Source: Dyella silvatica
Lineage (GTDB): Bacteria > Pseudomonadota > Gammaproteobacteria > Xanthomonadales > Rhodanobacteraceae
NCBI RefSeq assembly: GCF_026283955.1
Contig: NZ_JAPDPE010000003.1
Location: 1-64,000, forward strand
DNA: 64,000 nucleotides
Direction of reading: 5' to 3'
Positions 40,696-50,900 of this stretch are shown one piece after another (the first letter of the stretch is position 1; each line of letters opens with the position of its first letter). The notes below the pieces were generated by a model. The model did not search any database, had not been told where the DNA came from, and was given only the letters and a program-made list of their open reading frames with translations. Position numbers and translations under genes: made by a program.

Positions 40696-42062
40696 GCGCG
40701 GCGCCGCCGCCAGGCGATCCAGCCGCCGATGATCAGCAGCAGTAAGGGCAGGCCCAGCATAAAGCCCATGCTGACGGCGTTGAGCTGGCCTTGCGACAGT
40801 TCGAGTACCCGGTCGGGTGCCCCGCGTGGTGGCAGGTTGACCAAGGCATCGTCGCCGAGCAGCCAGTCGAAGATGCGTTCGCCCAGGGCGCGGTTGCCGC
40901 CGTTGCCGAGGAAGGTATTGGAGAGAAAGTCGCCGTCGCCGATGACGACAACACGTTGCTCGCTTTTGCTGGGGCTGGGCGAGAGGCGGCTGAGGGCGAA
41001 GCCGAAATCCAGTGGGCCTTTCAACTCACCGGCGTTGGCATCGAAGCGAATATCCGAGGGACGGTCGTTATCGATCGGATGGATCTCAGTCCAGCTCTGC
41101 GGTCCTGAGCGTAGAAAGGCCTGGGTGCCCCAACCGCTTTGCGTCACCTGTGCCAGCGCGGAGACTTGCGGAAACAACGTGGTCAGTGTGAAACCGCGGG
41201 TTATCGCTTGCGGCGGGTAGTCGCCCAGCGCGATCTGACGTGGATCTTTTAAGCCCAGGGCGGCGCCTTGTCCGTCCACCAGCACGCCCGGCAATACGCG
41301 CACGCCGAGGGTGTTTGCCAGGGACGCCAGGCCCAGATCATCGTTGCTGGGTTCGGTCAGCCACAGCAGGTTGCCGCCATCGGCGACATAGTCGGTAAGC
41401 GCTTTCACCGCGCCGGGTGGTAGCGCCAGAGCGGGGCTGGCCAACACCACCAGGTCGGTATGCTCGGGCACCGCGGTGACCTGGGTGAAATTCAGTGGCA
41501 CCGCACGCATGCCGCGGCCTTCCAGCTGCGAGATGAAGATGCCGAGGTCAGCGTTGCCTTTGCCATCGGCACGTCGCTCACCGTCACCGGTGACAAAGGC
41601 GACGATGCGCTCGCCGCCGCGTGCAAGCCGCTCCAGCGCAGTGGTGAGGCTGCGTTCGGATAACTCGTCCAGCTGCTGTTCGCGTTGCTGGTAGTGAATG
41701 ATGAGCGCGCCATCGACGCTGACACCCAGTTCGCGCATGGCGGCCGGATCCAGTTGCGGGTCGACAAAGCGCAGCGTGAGATCGGGTTTGAGGTGTTGGT
41801 AACGCTGCACGAAGCTGGTGATGGTTTGACGTAGATCGCCCTGCGGGTTGGCGTAGCTGACGATTTCAACCGGGCCGTGCAGGGTGGTCAAGACGGCGCT
41901 GGTTTCCTGTGAAAGGCTGGCGCGCCGGTCATGTGTCCAGTCGGCGATGAATTCATGCCGGGTCGACAGATAGCCGATGGCGCCGGCGCCGAGTAGCAAG
42001 GCTAGCGCGAACAGCCAGCCGTCCAGACGTCTAAAGGCGCTGCGCTTGAATGAGGTCGTCAT
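40692..42062 (-). CDS. GldG-like auxiliary component of an ABC transporter
   Basis: A 456-aa protein anchored by an N-terminal helix (about 14-33) and a C-terminal helix (about 432-452, LGLPLLLLIIGGWIAW). The periplasmic ABC_transp_aux/GldG domain lies between them (ETSAVLTTLHGPVEIVSYANP near the start, VVLASPALALPPGAVKALTDY in the middle). It begins at the permease stop (1-nt overlap) and is translationally coupled to the DUF4340-like gene. It is associated with gliding in Bacteroidetes, but the role in Proteobacteria is unclear. Confidence 0.85.
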   Translation of the reverse strand: MTTSFKRSAFRRLDGWLFALALLLGAGAIGYLSTRHEFIADWTHDRRASLSQETSAVLTTLHGPVEIVSYANPQGDLRQTITSFVQRYQHLKPDLTLRFVDPQLDPAAMRELGVSVDGALIIHYQQREQQLDELSERSLTTALERLARGGERIVAFVTGDGERRADGKGNADLGIFISQLEGRGMRAVPLNFTQVTAVPEHTDLVVLASPALALPPGAVKALTDYVADGGNLLWLTEPSNDDLGLASLANTLGVRVLPGVLVDGQGAALGLKDPRQIALGDYPPQAITRGFTLTTLFPQVSALAQVTQSGWGTQAFLRSGPQSWTEIHPIDNDRPSDIRFDANAGELKGPLDFGFALSRLSPSPSKSEQRVVVIGDGDFLSNTFLGNGGNRALGERIFDWLLGDDALVNLPPRGAPDRVLELSQGQLNAVSMGFMLGLPLLLLIIGGWIAWRRRRA

Positions 42063-42847
42063 TAGCCGCGCTCCCTTTCTGCGGATACTCGGCGTATCGC
42101 CAGCATCAGCGAAAGCGCGATCAGCAAGGCGAACCAGATGAGGTCCACGCTAGAGACCAGTCCGCGCAATAGCGGTTCAAGATGGGAGCTCAGCGCCAGC
42201 CAGTTGATGGCGCCGTTGCCGACCCCGGCCATTTGTGCGCCGAGGTTGATGATGGTCAGGCCCAGGCCAAGCATCAGGCTGGCGGCGGCTGCGATGGCCG
42301 GATGCGAGGCGAAGGCTGAGCAAGCGACACCCAGCGCCGCCAGTGACGCCAGCATCAGCAGCAAGCCCCATGAGGCGGCGGCGAACTTGCCCCAGTCTAG
42401 ATGGGTGCCCTGGGCTACGCTGAGTGGCATCGCCAGCACCAGAAGCAGCCACAAGATCAGCCATAACAGTACCGCCAGATATTTGCCGAGCACGATTTGC
42501 GAACCGGACAGACCGCTGGCGAACAGCAACGGCAGGGTGCCGTTGCCGCGGTCGCCGGCGAGTACCGACATGGTCAGCAGCGGCACGATGACCAGGGCCA
42601 GTTCAGCCAGGCCGAAAGGCAGAAAGCCGCCGGTAAGCAAGCTGCTCAGCATCGGTACGGCGACCAGATCGGTATAGCCTGGGCCACCGGGCAGTGCCGC
42701 CAGCTTGATCTGGTTGGCAAGAAATTGACCTAGCAACAGAATAAAGCGCCACGCCAACTCGCCCAGCGTGAGTGCGGCGAGCACCCAGGCCAGCGGACGC
42801 ACGAACAAGCGGCGAAGCTCCAGCCGTGTAACAGCTACTACGCTCAT
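42062..42847 (-). CDS. ABC-2 type permease (GldF-like)
   Basis: A 261-aa integral membrane protein with six hydrophobic helices, including LVIVPLLTMSVLAGDRGNGTLPLL, the loop motif typical of ABC-2 permeases. It overlaps the ATPase stop by ATGA and precedes the GldG-like gene. It should form the channel of an exporter with the ATPase at 42844-43638. Substrate unknown. Confidence 0.88.
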   Translation of the reverse strand: MSVVAVTRLELRRLFVRPLAWVLAALTLGELAWRFILLLGQFLANQIKLAALPGGPGYTDLVAVPMLSSLLTGGFLPFGLAELALVIVPLLTMSVLAGDRGNGTLPLLFASGLSGSQIVLGKYLAVLLWLILWLLLVLAMPLSVAQGTHLDWGKFAAASWGLLLMLASLAALGVACSAFASHPAIAAAASLMLGLGLTIINLGAQMAGVGNGAINWLALSSHLEPLLRGLVSSVDLIWFALLIALSLMLAIRRVSAERERG

Positions 42848-43638
42848 GCGGCGTGGTTCCTGGGGTGGGCAGGTTTGTTCTCGATAGATGAGTTGCTGCC
42901 GCCACGCATCGCGATATCGAAAAAGCTTTGTTCCAGTGACTTGTGATCGCCCTCGGCAATCGGGGCATCGTGATGCAAACGGCCCTCATGCAAGATCGCC
43001 ACGCGGTCGCATACCGCGGTGACCTCGACCAGCAAATGGGTCGAGAGAATCACCGCGGTGCCTGCGCTGGCTTGTTCGCGGATCAGACCGCGCAGGGCGG
43101 CCACCTGCACCGGATCGAGTGCGTTGGCGGGTTCATCGAGCACCAGTAACGCTGGTTTGTGCAGCAGCGCGCAGGCCAGGCCAAGTCGCTGGCGCTGGCC
43201 CTGCGATAGCACGCCGGCCAATCTGCGCTGCAAAGAGCTCAGCTCCAGCCGCTCGGTGATCGCCTCGCGTGCTTGTCGCAGGGCCGTGCCGTTCAGGCCG
43301 CGCAGGCGGCCATGGGCGTTCAGGTGCTCGCCTACGGTTAATTCCGGCCACTGTGGGGCGCGCTCAGGCAGCCAGCCGATGAACTGTCGCGCCTGTTGCG
43401 GATGTTCGAGGAAATCTGCCCCATTCAGCTCGATTGTGCCGCTATCGGGGCGTAACGCGCCAGCAATCATCGATAACGTGGTCGATTTGCCGGCGCCGTT
43501 GACGCCCAGCAGGCCCAGCACTTGGCCGCGTTTCAAGCTCAGGCTCAGGTCTTGAACCGCAGGACGCCCGGCGCGGTGGCGGCTGAGTCCGTTCAGTTTC
43601 AACAGGTCTTGCGACAAAACGGCAGTAGGCATGGTCAT
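42844..43638 (-). CDS. ABC transporter ATP-binding protein (GldA-like)
   Basis: A 264-aa ATPase: Walker A GLLGVNGAGKST, signature LSQGQRQRLGLA, Walker B LLVLDEPANALDP and H-switch ILSTHLL. It energises the ABC-2 permease encoded immediately downstream. ATG 43638 and ATG 43632 are both possible starts, and neither has a clear Shine-Dalgarno. It is the first gene of a four-gene operon (ATPase, permease, GldG-like, DUF4340-like), divergent from the desaturase. Confidence 0.88.
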   Translation of the reverse strand: MTMPTAVLSQDLLKLNGLSRHRAGRPAVQDLSLSLKRGQVLGLLGVNGAGKSTTLSMIAGALRPDSGTIELNGADFLEHPQQARQFIGWLPERAPQWPELTVGEHLNAHGRLRGLNGTALRQAREAITERLELSSLQRRLAGVLSQGQRQRLGLACALLHKPALLVLDEPANALDPVQVAALRGLIREQASAGTAVILSTHLLVEVTAVCDRVAILHEGRLHHDAPIAEGDHKSLEQSFFDIAMRGGSNSSIENKPAHPRNHAA

Positions 43639-43813
43639 TGCACGATTGTCGGGGTGACCATATATCCAGCACAACGGGGTAACAACTGCTATACGCAAGT
43701 CGTGCGATCATCGACACGTTTGTTGTAACACCAGAGAACCATGCTGGCGGGTACGGAAACCGGCGGCATAGACTGTCTTGCGAATCAAAGTGATCAATCA
43801 TCTGGGTGCCTCC

Positions 43814-45007
43814 ATGCTTGATGCAGTACTGAATTTCCTTTCCAACGGCGTCACTAGCGCCGGTTGGGTCACCATGCTGATCTATACGCTGGTGATGACG
43901 CAGATCACCATTTTCACGGTGACGCTGTATTTGCACCGCTGCCAGACGCATCGCGGCGTCGATCTGCACCCGCTGATCGCTAACTTTTTCCGTTTCTGGG
44001 GCTGGCTCACCACCGGCATGGTCACCAAGGAATGGGTAGCGGTGCATCGCAAGCATCACGCCAAGGTCGAGACCGAGGAAGATCCGCACAGCCCGCAGAT
44101 CTACGGCATCAAGAAGGTGTTCTGGGATGGCGTATCGCTTTATCGCGATGCCAGCGAAGTCAAAGAAGATCTGGAGAAATACGGCCGTGGCACCCCGGAC
44201 GACTGGATCGAGCGCAAGCTTTACAGCGCGCATCCGTACTGGGGCCCGACCTTGATGCTGCTGATCAACCTCGCCTTGTTCGGCGTGATCGGTGCCGCCC
44301 TGTGGGCCGTGCAGATGGTCTGGATTCCGTTCTGGGCCGCAGGCTTCGTCAATGGCGTTGGCCACTGGTGGGGTTATCGCAACTTCGAGAGCGCCGATAC
44401 CGCGCGCAACCTGATTCCGTGGGGTTTCTGGATCGGTGGCGAAGAGCTGCACAACAATCACCACGCGTTCCCCAGCTCGGCCAAGTTCGCCTTGCGCAAG
44501 TGGGAGTTCGACATTGGCTGGGCGGCTATCTGCATGCTGCGCGCTGTTGGTTTGGCCAAGGTGCTGCGCGTAGCGCCCAGCCTAGATGTGCGCCCGAATG
44601 TGCATCTGCCGGATGCCGAAACCCTGAAGGCCGTACTTACCCATCGCTTCCAGGCCATGACCGATTATTACCAGGGCGTGATTGTGCCGACCCTGCGCGA
44701 TGAAGCTCAGCATGCTGGCGAGAACATCAAGCTGGTGCCGCGCCGCATGCGCCGGGCCTTGGCCGATGGTGGCCGCTGGCTGGACAACGAAGGCCGCGAT
44801 CGTTTGCAGGCGGTGTTGGCCAAGCGTCCTACCTTGAGTGTCGTCTGTGATTTCCGTGCCCGTCTTGCGGCGCTAATGGAGCAGCGTGGTGCTGATCAGG
44901 CACTGAAGGGCCTGCAACAGTGGATCCACGAGGCTGAGCAGAGCGGTATCCGTGCCCTGCAGGATTTCGCACAGCGCCTGAAGGGCTATGCGGTTGCTGG
45001 CGCCTGA
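43814..45007 (+). CDS. Acyl-CoA/fatty acid delta-9-type desaturase
   Basis: A 397-aa membrane di-iron desaturase introducing a double bond into acyl chains. The histidine boxes are LHRCQTHR, HRKHHAK and EELHNNHHAF. Hydrophobic helices surround them. A roughly 150-residue helical C-terminal extension (RRMRRALADGGRW...) goes beyond the core. ATG 43814 is used; an in-frame TTG at 43778 would extend it by 12 residues. A strong terminator follows at 45032-45056. Confidence 0.92.
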   Translation: MLDAVLNFLSNGVTSAGWVTMLIYTLVMTQITIFTVTLYLHRCQTHRGVDLHPLIANFFRFWGWLTTGMVTKEWVAVHRKHHAKVETEEDPHSPQIYGIKKVFWDGVSLYRDASEVKEDLEKYGRGTPDDWIERKLYSAHPYWGPTLMLLINLALFGVIGAALWAVQMVWIPFWAAGFVNGVGHWWGYRNFESADTARNLIPWGFWIGGEELHNNHHAFPSSAKFALRKWEFDIGWAAICMLRAVGLAKVLRVAPSLDVRPNVHLPDAETLKAVLTHRFQAMTDYYQGVIVPTLRDEAQHAGENIKLVPRRMRRALADGGRWLDNEGRDRLQAVLAKRPTLSVVCDFRARLAALMEQRGADQALKGLQQWIHEAEQSGIRALQDFAQRLKGYAVAGA

Positions 45008-45031
45008 GTCGATACGGCAATATTTTTTTGA

Positions 45032-45060
45032 AAAGCCCGCCGAATGGCGGGCTTTTTCTT
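45032..45060. terminator. Intrinsic terminator after the desaturase (bidirectional)
   Basis: AAAGCCCGCC (45032-45041) pairs with GGCGGGCTTT (45046-45055) around GAAT. T residues follow on the plus strand and a T run also follows on the minus strand. Confidence 0.9.
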
Positions 45061-45354
45061 TGCGGGGTCTTCAGCGGTGCCTATGGGGCTGCGGCTGCAT
45101 CTCTTGGCTGCCGTTGATCCAGGTGCTTCGCGGGTGGCCGTCATGGTCCGTGCTTTGGCGAGTGCTTGCCGGATACGGCCCGGCTCTTTGCTATGGGCGA
45201 TTGCCTCGGGTGCGCTCAATGTGATGCATAGTCCGGGTGTGCCGTGGCGTTCAATGCTGAAATCAAGTCGCTGTGCCGGCCCAGCGCGGCTAATCCAAAT
45301 ACATGGCTAAGCAGGCGCGCGACGACATGACGGGACCGGGGCGAGCGGGCAAAA
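45061..45354. other. Gene-free stretch between desaturase and rpmG terminators
   Basis: About 300 bp bounded by two terminators. Short open frames on both strands lack ribosome binding sites and protein-like composition. I see no repeat or RNA gene. Confidence 0.5.
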
Positions 45355-45383
45355 AAAACCCGCCACGAGGGCGGGTTTTTCGA
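45351..45383 (-). terminator. Intrinsic terminator after rpmG
   Basis: AAAACCCGCC (45355-45364) pairs with GGCGGGTTTT (45370-45379) around ACGAG. A run of eight A residues on the plus strand gives the U tract for the minus-strand transcript. It lies 20 nt beyond the rpmG stop. Confidence 0.9.
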
Positions 45384-45400
45384 GGAGCTGCAAAGATCGA

Positions 45401-45568
45401 TTACTTGATCTTGCCTTCCTTGTAGATCACATGCTTGCGGACCACCGGATCGTACTTCTTGAACTCGAACTTTTCCGGGGTGTTCTTCTTGTTCTTCTGC
45501 GTGGTGTAGAAGTGGCCGGTACCGGCCGAGGAGATCATGCGGATCTTGTCTTGTTTGCCACTAGCCAT
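45401..45568 (-). CDS. rpmG: 50S ribosomal protein L33
   Basis: A 55-aa protein starting [20 protein letters not shown] and ending [10 protein letters not shown]. It is the zinc-free (C-) form with no CxxC pairs, as in most Gammaproteobacteria. It follows rpmB by 10 nt in the usual rpmB-rpmG pair and is closed by a terminator at 45355-45379. Confidence 0.97.
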   Translation of the reverse strand: MASGKQDKIRMISSAGTGHFYTTQKNKKNTPEKFEFKKYDPVVRKHVIYKEGKIK

Positions 45569-45578
45569 GGTTCAATCC

Positions 45579-45815
45579 TCAGACCTTTTCGCCGCGAGCA
45601 CGCAGGTCGGCAATCACGGCTTCGATGCCATTCTTGTCGATGGTGCGCAACGCTTGGTTAGAAACGCGCAATTTGATCCAGCGGTTTTCGCTGGCAACCC
45701 AGAAGCGGCGCTCGTGCAGGTTTGGCAACCAGCGGCGACGGGTTCTGTTGTTAGCGTGCGAGACGTTGTTGCCTGTCTGCACACCCTTTCCGGTGACTTG
45801 GCATCTACGGGCCAT
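45579..45815 (-). CDS. rpmB: 50S ribosomal protein L28
   Basis: A 78-aa protein with the L28 core [33 protein letters not shown] and the C-terminal [18 protein letters not shown] lies just before the ATG. First gene of the rpmB-rpmG operon; standard length without a zinc-binding insertion. Confidence 0.97.
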   Translation of the reverse strand: MARRCQVTGKGVQTGNNVSHANNRTRRRWLPNLHERRFWVASENRWIKLRVSNQALRTIDKNGIEAVIADLRARGEKV

Positions 45816-46241
45816 GAGGACCTCCGTAATTAGTTGTGTACGCCCGTTAGCCAGGGCTACATCGGCCCAGCGGCGCTTGGCGCCACGCGATGCTGGAGGG
45901 TGGTGCTTTCAGTGTGATTCGTGAGGCCCGCATCGCGTCGCGGACATACCCGAAGTCTCGGGCCGGCACAGTTGAGCCGCGTATTCTCCCAGAAAAACAG
46001 GGCTGTGCGCAATCCTGGGCGGTTTCGGCCGCGGCTGAGGCCAGCTTTTACGGCAGGCCGGCCGGTCGCGGGGCCGGTTCGGCCGCGAGGTCAGGGAATC
46101 GTCGGGAACTGTGCGGCCGTAGGCGGATAGCTGGCGACAAGGCGGTTGGGCCGGCGTTTGGGCATGGCGGGCCTGTCGGGATTTGTGGAACAATCGACCT
46201 CTTTGGTTTTAACCACATACGCGCAAGAGCGAGGGAATCCA
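45816..46241. other. Divergent intergenic region rpmB / secB
   Basis: About 426 bp. On the minus strand, TTGCGC (46007-46012) and GAGAAT (45983-45988) are spaced by 18 nt and could be the rpmB promoter. Around 46030-46150 the DNA is GC-rich with CGGCCG repeats. No gene is supported; the short frames have no ribosome binding site. Confidence 0.4.
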
Positions 46242-46745
46242 ATGGCAGACGTTATCGCCAACGGCCAGGCCAATGGCCAGGCTAGTCAGCCGCAGTTGAT
46301 GCTGCAGAAGATCTACGTCAAGGACGTGTCGTTTGAGGCGCCCAACGCGCCGCAGATCTTCCAGGAGATCGCCGAAACCGATCAGCAGCCGCAAGTTCAG
46401 CTGAACCTTGGCCACAAGGCTACGGCGCTGGGCGGCGATCTGTACGAAGTGATTCTGAGCCTGACCCTGACCTGCACGGTCGGTGAGCGCACAGCCTATC
46501 TGGCCGAGGTGCAGCAGGCGGGTTTGTTCGGCGTGGCCGGGTTCAGCGAGCAGGATCATGCCGGCATCATCGGCAGCTATTGCCCGAACCTGTTGTTCCC
46601 ATACGCCCGCCAGGTGATTTCGGGCCTGGTGCTGGAGGGTGGCTTCCCGCCGTTCCTGCTGCAGCCGATCAACTTCGACGCTTTGTTTGCCGAGCAGCAG
46701 CGCCGCACGATCGGTGGCGACGAGGCTCCGACGCTCAATAGCTGA
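46242..46745 (+). CDS. secB: Protein-export chaperone SecB
   Basis: A 167-aa cytoplasmic chaperone delivering unfolded preproteins to SecA. The core contains MLQKIYVKDVSFEAPNAPQI and LTLTCTVGERTAYLAEVQQAGLF, with CPNLLFPYARQVISGLVLEGGFPP near the C-terminus. GAGGGA lies 7 nt before ATG 46242. gpsA starts 9 bp after the stop, the widespread secB-gpsA pairing. Confidence 0.97.
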   Translation: MADVIANGQANGQASQPQLMLQKIYVKDVSFEAPNAPQIFQEIAETDQQPQVQLNLGHKATALGGDLYEVILSLTLTCTVGERTAYLAEVQQAGLFGVAGFSEQDHAGIIGSYCPNLLFPYARQVISGLVLEGGFPPFLLQPINFDALFAEQQRRTIGGDEAPTLNS

Positions 46746-46754
46746 GCGCACGTC

Positions 46755-47783
46755 ATGCTTGAAAATCCGACCCTGGCCGTCCTTGGTGCCGGTTCCTGGG
46801 GCACCGCACTGGCGGCATTAACCGCGCGCAATGGAGTGCCGACCCGGTTATGGGGTCGTGATGCCACGGCGCTGGTGGCGATGGCTGAGAGCCGTCGCAA
46901 CCAGCGCTATCTGCCGGATCTGGAGCTGCCGGCCGAGCTGCGTTATGAAAGTGATCTCGCCGCCGCCCTGCGTGGCGCCGAGGTGGTCTTGATCGTGGTG
47001 CCCAGTCACGCCTTTGCGGCGATGCTGGACGACATCGCGCCCTTACTGGAACCCCATGCGACGATTGCCTGGGCGACCAAGGGGTTCGAGCCGGGCACCG
47101 GTCGTTTCCTGCATGAATTGGTGCAGGAGCGCCTGCCAGGGCGTGCGGCGGCGGTGGTTACCGGGCCTTCGTTTGCCCGTGAAGTGGCGGCCGGCCTGCC
47201 CAGCGCGGTCACCGTGCATTCCGACGATGACGCCTTTGCGCATCAAATCGCCTCACTGCTGCATGCGCCGAATTTTCGCGCCTACTCGGGCAGCGATGTG
47301 TTGGGTGCCGAACTGGGTGGCGCCATGAAGAACGTGCTGGCGGTGGCCACCGGCGTGGCCGATGGCATGGCGCTGGGGCTTAACGCGCGTGCCGGCCTGA
47401 TTACCCGCGGCATGAACGAAATGCTGCGTCTGGGCGTCGCCCTGGGCGCACGTCCCGAGACCTTGATGGGTTTGTCCGGCCTGGGCGATCTGGTGCTCAC
47501 CTGCACCGGTGACCTGTCGCGCAATCGCCGATTGGGTCTGGCACTGGGCCGCGGGCAGGCGATCGATGAAGCGGTACGCGAGATCGGCCAGGTGGTCGAA
47601 AGCGTAGTCACGGCCGATGAAGTGACCCGACTGGCGACCAAGCACGGCCTGGATCTGCCCATCAGCAGCGGGGTTCGTGCGGTCTTGCATGGCGAGGTCA
47701 CCCCCGCGGAAGGCTTGAAGGCGCTGATGTCGCGCGAACAGAAGCCGGAATACCCACAAGGCCTGTTTGGGCCGAATCTGTAA
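46755..47783 (+). CDS. gpsA: NAD(P)H-dependent glycerol-3-phosphate dehydrogenase
   Basis: A 342-aa enzyme reducing dihydroxyacetone phosphate to sn-glycerol-3-phosphate for phospholipids. Rossmann motif [12 protein letters not shown], the [12 protein letters not shown] segment, catalytic Lys in [18 protein letters not shown] and the C-terminal [11 protein letters not shown] are all present. In operon with secB. A GCCCGC/GCGGGC hairpin at 47791-47811 follows the stop and may act as a terminator. It supplies the PlsB substrate. Confidence 0.97.
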   Translation: MLENPTLAVLGAGSWGTALAALTARNGVPTRLWGRDATALVAMAESRRNQRYLPDLELPAELRYESDLAAALRGAEVVLIVVPSHAFAAMLDDIAPLLEPHATIAWATKGFEPGTGRFLHELVQERLPGRAAAVVTGPSFAREVAAGLPSAVTVHSDDDAFAHQIASLLHAPNFRAYSGSDVLGAELGGAMKNVLAVATGVADGMALGLNARAGLITRGMNEMLRLGVALGARPETLMGLSGLGDLVLTCTGDLSRNRRLGLALGRGQAIDEAVREIGQVVESVVTADEVTRLATKHGLDLPISSGVRAVLHGEVTPAEGLKALMSREQKPEYPQGLFGPNL

Positions 47784-47911
47784 CGCTGAAGCCCGCTTTC
47801 ACCGGGCGGGCCTGGCGAATGTCGATCTTTTTTGCATCTACTCACCTAGCTGACGAACACTAAGACGCTGGCCTTGCTAAGCTCGGCGTTTTGGTCGCCA
47901 CAGCGGACCGC

Positions 47912-50900
47912 ATGCGCATGCAGCAACCCGATGAGAAGCAGCAAGGCGATCTGATCTCGCGCGGCAGCAGTGGCCGCGATGAGCCGTTGCCTGGCGTATG
48001 GCGGCGTGTACTCGACGCGCCGGCGGCAGCGGCTACCCATGAGCGTGGCGTACTGGGCTTTTTCCTTGAGGTGATGCCGGAGGAAGGCTCGCTGAGCGCG
48101 CGGCTCGATGTGGCTCCGGTATTGCTGGCAGTGGCTGAGCATGGCCGTTTCACCCGACCCGCGCCGTTGGATAGCAAGCATTTATCGCATCAGCCGTTGG
48201 AGCCACACGAGCAGCGGCTTGCCGCCACCGTGCTGGGTTTATCGCAAAGCCTGCGGAAAAGCCGTAGCTACGCGCGGTTGGCGGGCCATGTCGGCGATGC
48301 CTTGCTGGCCGAGATTCTCGATACCGCGCCGTGCTTCCTCGGTGGTCTGGCCGGGTTGCGCTTGTCGCGCGGCAAATCGCATCCGTTGAAATGGCAGTGG
48401 CAGCTGGAGGTCGATGGCAGCCAGCGGCTGCTGCCCTTGCTGCCGCACAACCAGCGCCTGTTGCGTATCGACGGCCTGTGGTTTCTCGATCCCGAGCGTG
48501 CCGAACTGGGCCATCTGGAAGCTGCCGCCGAAGAAACCCATTGGCTTGATCTGCCGCCGCTGAAACACGAATACAGTCGTCGCCTGCGCGACGCCTTGCC
48601 CGGTAGCCGGTTGGCGCAGCGGGTGCCGTTGCCGCAGGTGTTCAACGAATTGCGTCGCGCCGAACTGGCGCCCAAGCCGGTACTGACCCGGCATGCGCGG
48701 CTGGCCGCGGGTACGCCGCCGCTGGCCTATGCGCGGCTGGCCTTCGATTACGCCGGTGAACGTTTGCCTGGGCGCGGCGGCGAGCCGCTGGTGCGACGTG
48801 TGCGCAATGGGCAGCTGATCGAAATCATCCGCCGCCGCGCCGAAGAGCTCTCGACCATGGAGCAGCTCGAGCACGCCGGCCTGACCCCGGGTGTCGACAC
48901 CGAAGGTCTGCCCTGGGATGTCGCCGATACGTTGCCCGAAGATGCCTGGCTGTTTCCGGGCAAGGGCTATGCCGGCGCTCTGGAAGTGAATACCCCGGCG
49001 CGTTGGCTGGCGCTGCGGCCCAAACTGGAAGCCGAGGGTTTCCAGCTCGATTACGCCCCCAGTTTCCCGTTCGAAGTGTTGGAAGGCCCGGTACGCTGGT
49101 ATGGCAACGCGGTAGAAGATGCCGACGATCACGCCTTCGATCTGGAAATCGGTATCGAAGTGGAAGGCAAGCGGCACAATTTGTTGCCGGCGGTCGCGCA
49201 GGCCTTGGCCGAACATCAGCTCAACCTGAGCCCCGCGCCGAACGAGCCCGAAGATGCCGTGTGGTATGCGCCGGTCGATGAGCGCCGCCGCGTACCGGTG
49301 CGCTTGAAAGAGCTGCGCGGCCTGCTCGCGCCGCTGGCCGAGTATCTGGAAAAGCCAAAGAAAAAACTGCACCTGCCACGCGTGCAGGCGGGCCGGCTGG
49401 AAGAGATCGTCGACGCCTTGCCCAGTGGTGGCGCGCTGGAGGCGCCGGAGCAGCTGCGCGGATTCACCGCGCGTCTGCGTGATGCCGCCGAGCGTGCCAG
49501 CGATGCGATTCCGCTCGGTCTCACCGTCGAACTGCGGCCGTATCAGCGCGAAGGTTTGCGGTGGTTGAATGCGTTGGCCGAAGCCGGTGTCGGCGGCGTA
49601 CTGGCCGATGACATGGGCCTGGGCAAGACGCTGCAGTTGATTACTCATTTGCTGGCGCTAAAAGAGCGCGGCGAGCTGACCCAGCCCGCGCTGATCGTGG
49701 TGCCTACCAGCTTGATCCCGAACTGGCTGGCCGAGATCGCGCGTTTCGCCCCGTCGCTGCGCGTGCTCACGCTGCACGGCCCGCAGCGCGGTGGCGAGTT
49801 TGCCCAGCTGGGCGGGCAAGACATCGTATTGACCAGCTATGCCTTGCTGCCGCGCGATGTGGTCACCTTGCGCAAACAAGCCTTTGCCTTGATCGCACTG
49901 GATGAAGCGCAGCAGGTGAAAAACCCGCGCACCCAGGCGCGCCGCGCGGTACTGAGCCTGCGCGCACCACGCTGCATTTGCCTCACCGGCACGCCGCTGG
50001 AAAACCACCTGGGCGAACTGTGGTCGCAAATCGATCTGGCCGTGCCTGGCCTGCTTGGCGACGAAGGTGCGTTTCGCCGGCACTACCGCGTGCCGATCGA
50101 AAAGCAGCGCGATACCGAATGCCAGGAGCGCCTCAATCGCCGCCTCGCGCCGTTCATCCTGCGCCGGACCAAGGCTCAGGTGGCGAAGGAGTTGCCGCCG
50201 AAAACCGAGATTACCCGCCGGGTGGTGCTCGAAGGCCGCCAGCGCGAGCTATACGAAAGCCTGCGTCTGTCGCTGGCGGACGAATTGCGCGAGGTGATTG
50301 CCCAGCGCGGTATCGCGCACAGCGGCATCATCGTGCTGGATGCCTTGCTCAAGCTGCGCCAGGTTTGCTGCGATCCACGATTGGTCAAGCTGGAGGCCGC
50401 GCGTGGTGTGCGCGATTCGGCCAAGTTCGAATTGCTGATGGACATGCTGCCCGCCCTGCTGGCCGAAGGCCGCAAGGTGCTGCTGTTCTCGCAATTCACC
50501 GAAATGCTCAAGCTGATTGCGCATGAGCTGGATCACCGGCGCATCCGCTACGTCACGCTCACCGGTGAAACACGCGACCGCGCCGAGCCGGTGCGGCAAT
50601 TCCAGGAGGGCGAGGTACCGCTGTTCCTGCTCTCGCTGAAAGCCGGTGGCGTCGGCCTCAACCTGACCGCCGCAGACACGGTGATCCACTACGACCCGTG
50701 GTGGAATCCGGCCGCCGAGGCGCAGGCCAGCGATCGTGCGCATCGTATCGGTCAGGACAAACCGGTCTTCGTATTCCGTTTGATTACTTCAGGCACCGTC
50801 GAAGAACGAATCGAAGAGCAGAAGGTACGCAAGGCGGAACTGGCCGAAGCGCTGCTCGAAGGCGGCGGTAGCCGTGAACGGCTCAGTTTCGAGCAAGAAG

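Noticed and set aside
44986-45310. Short frames on both strands after the desaturase
   Set aside because: They cross a strong terminator or lie between two terminators, with no ribosome binding site and biased composition.
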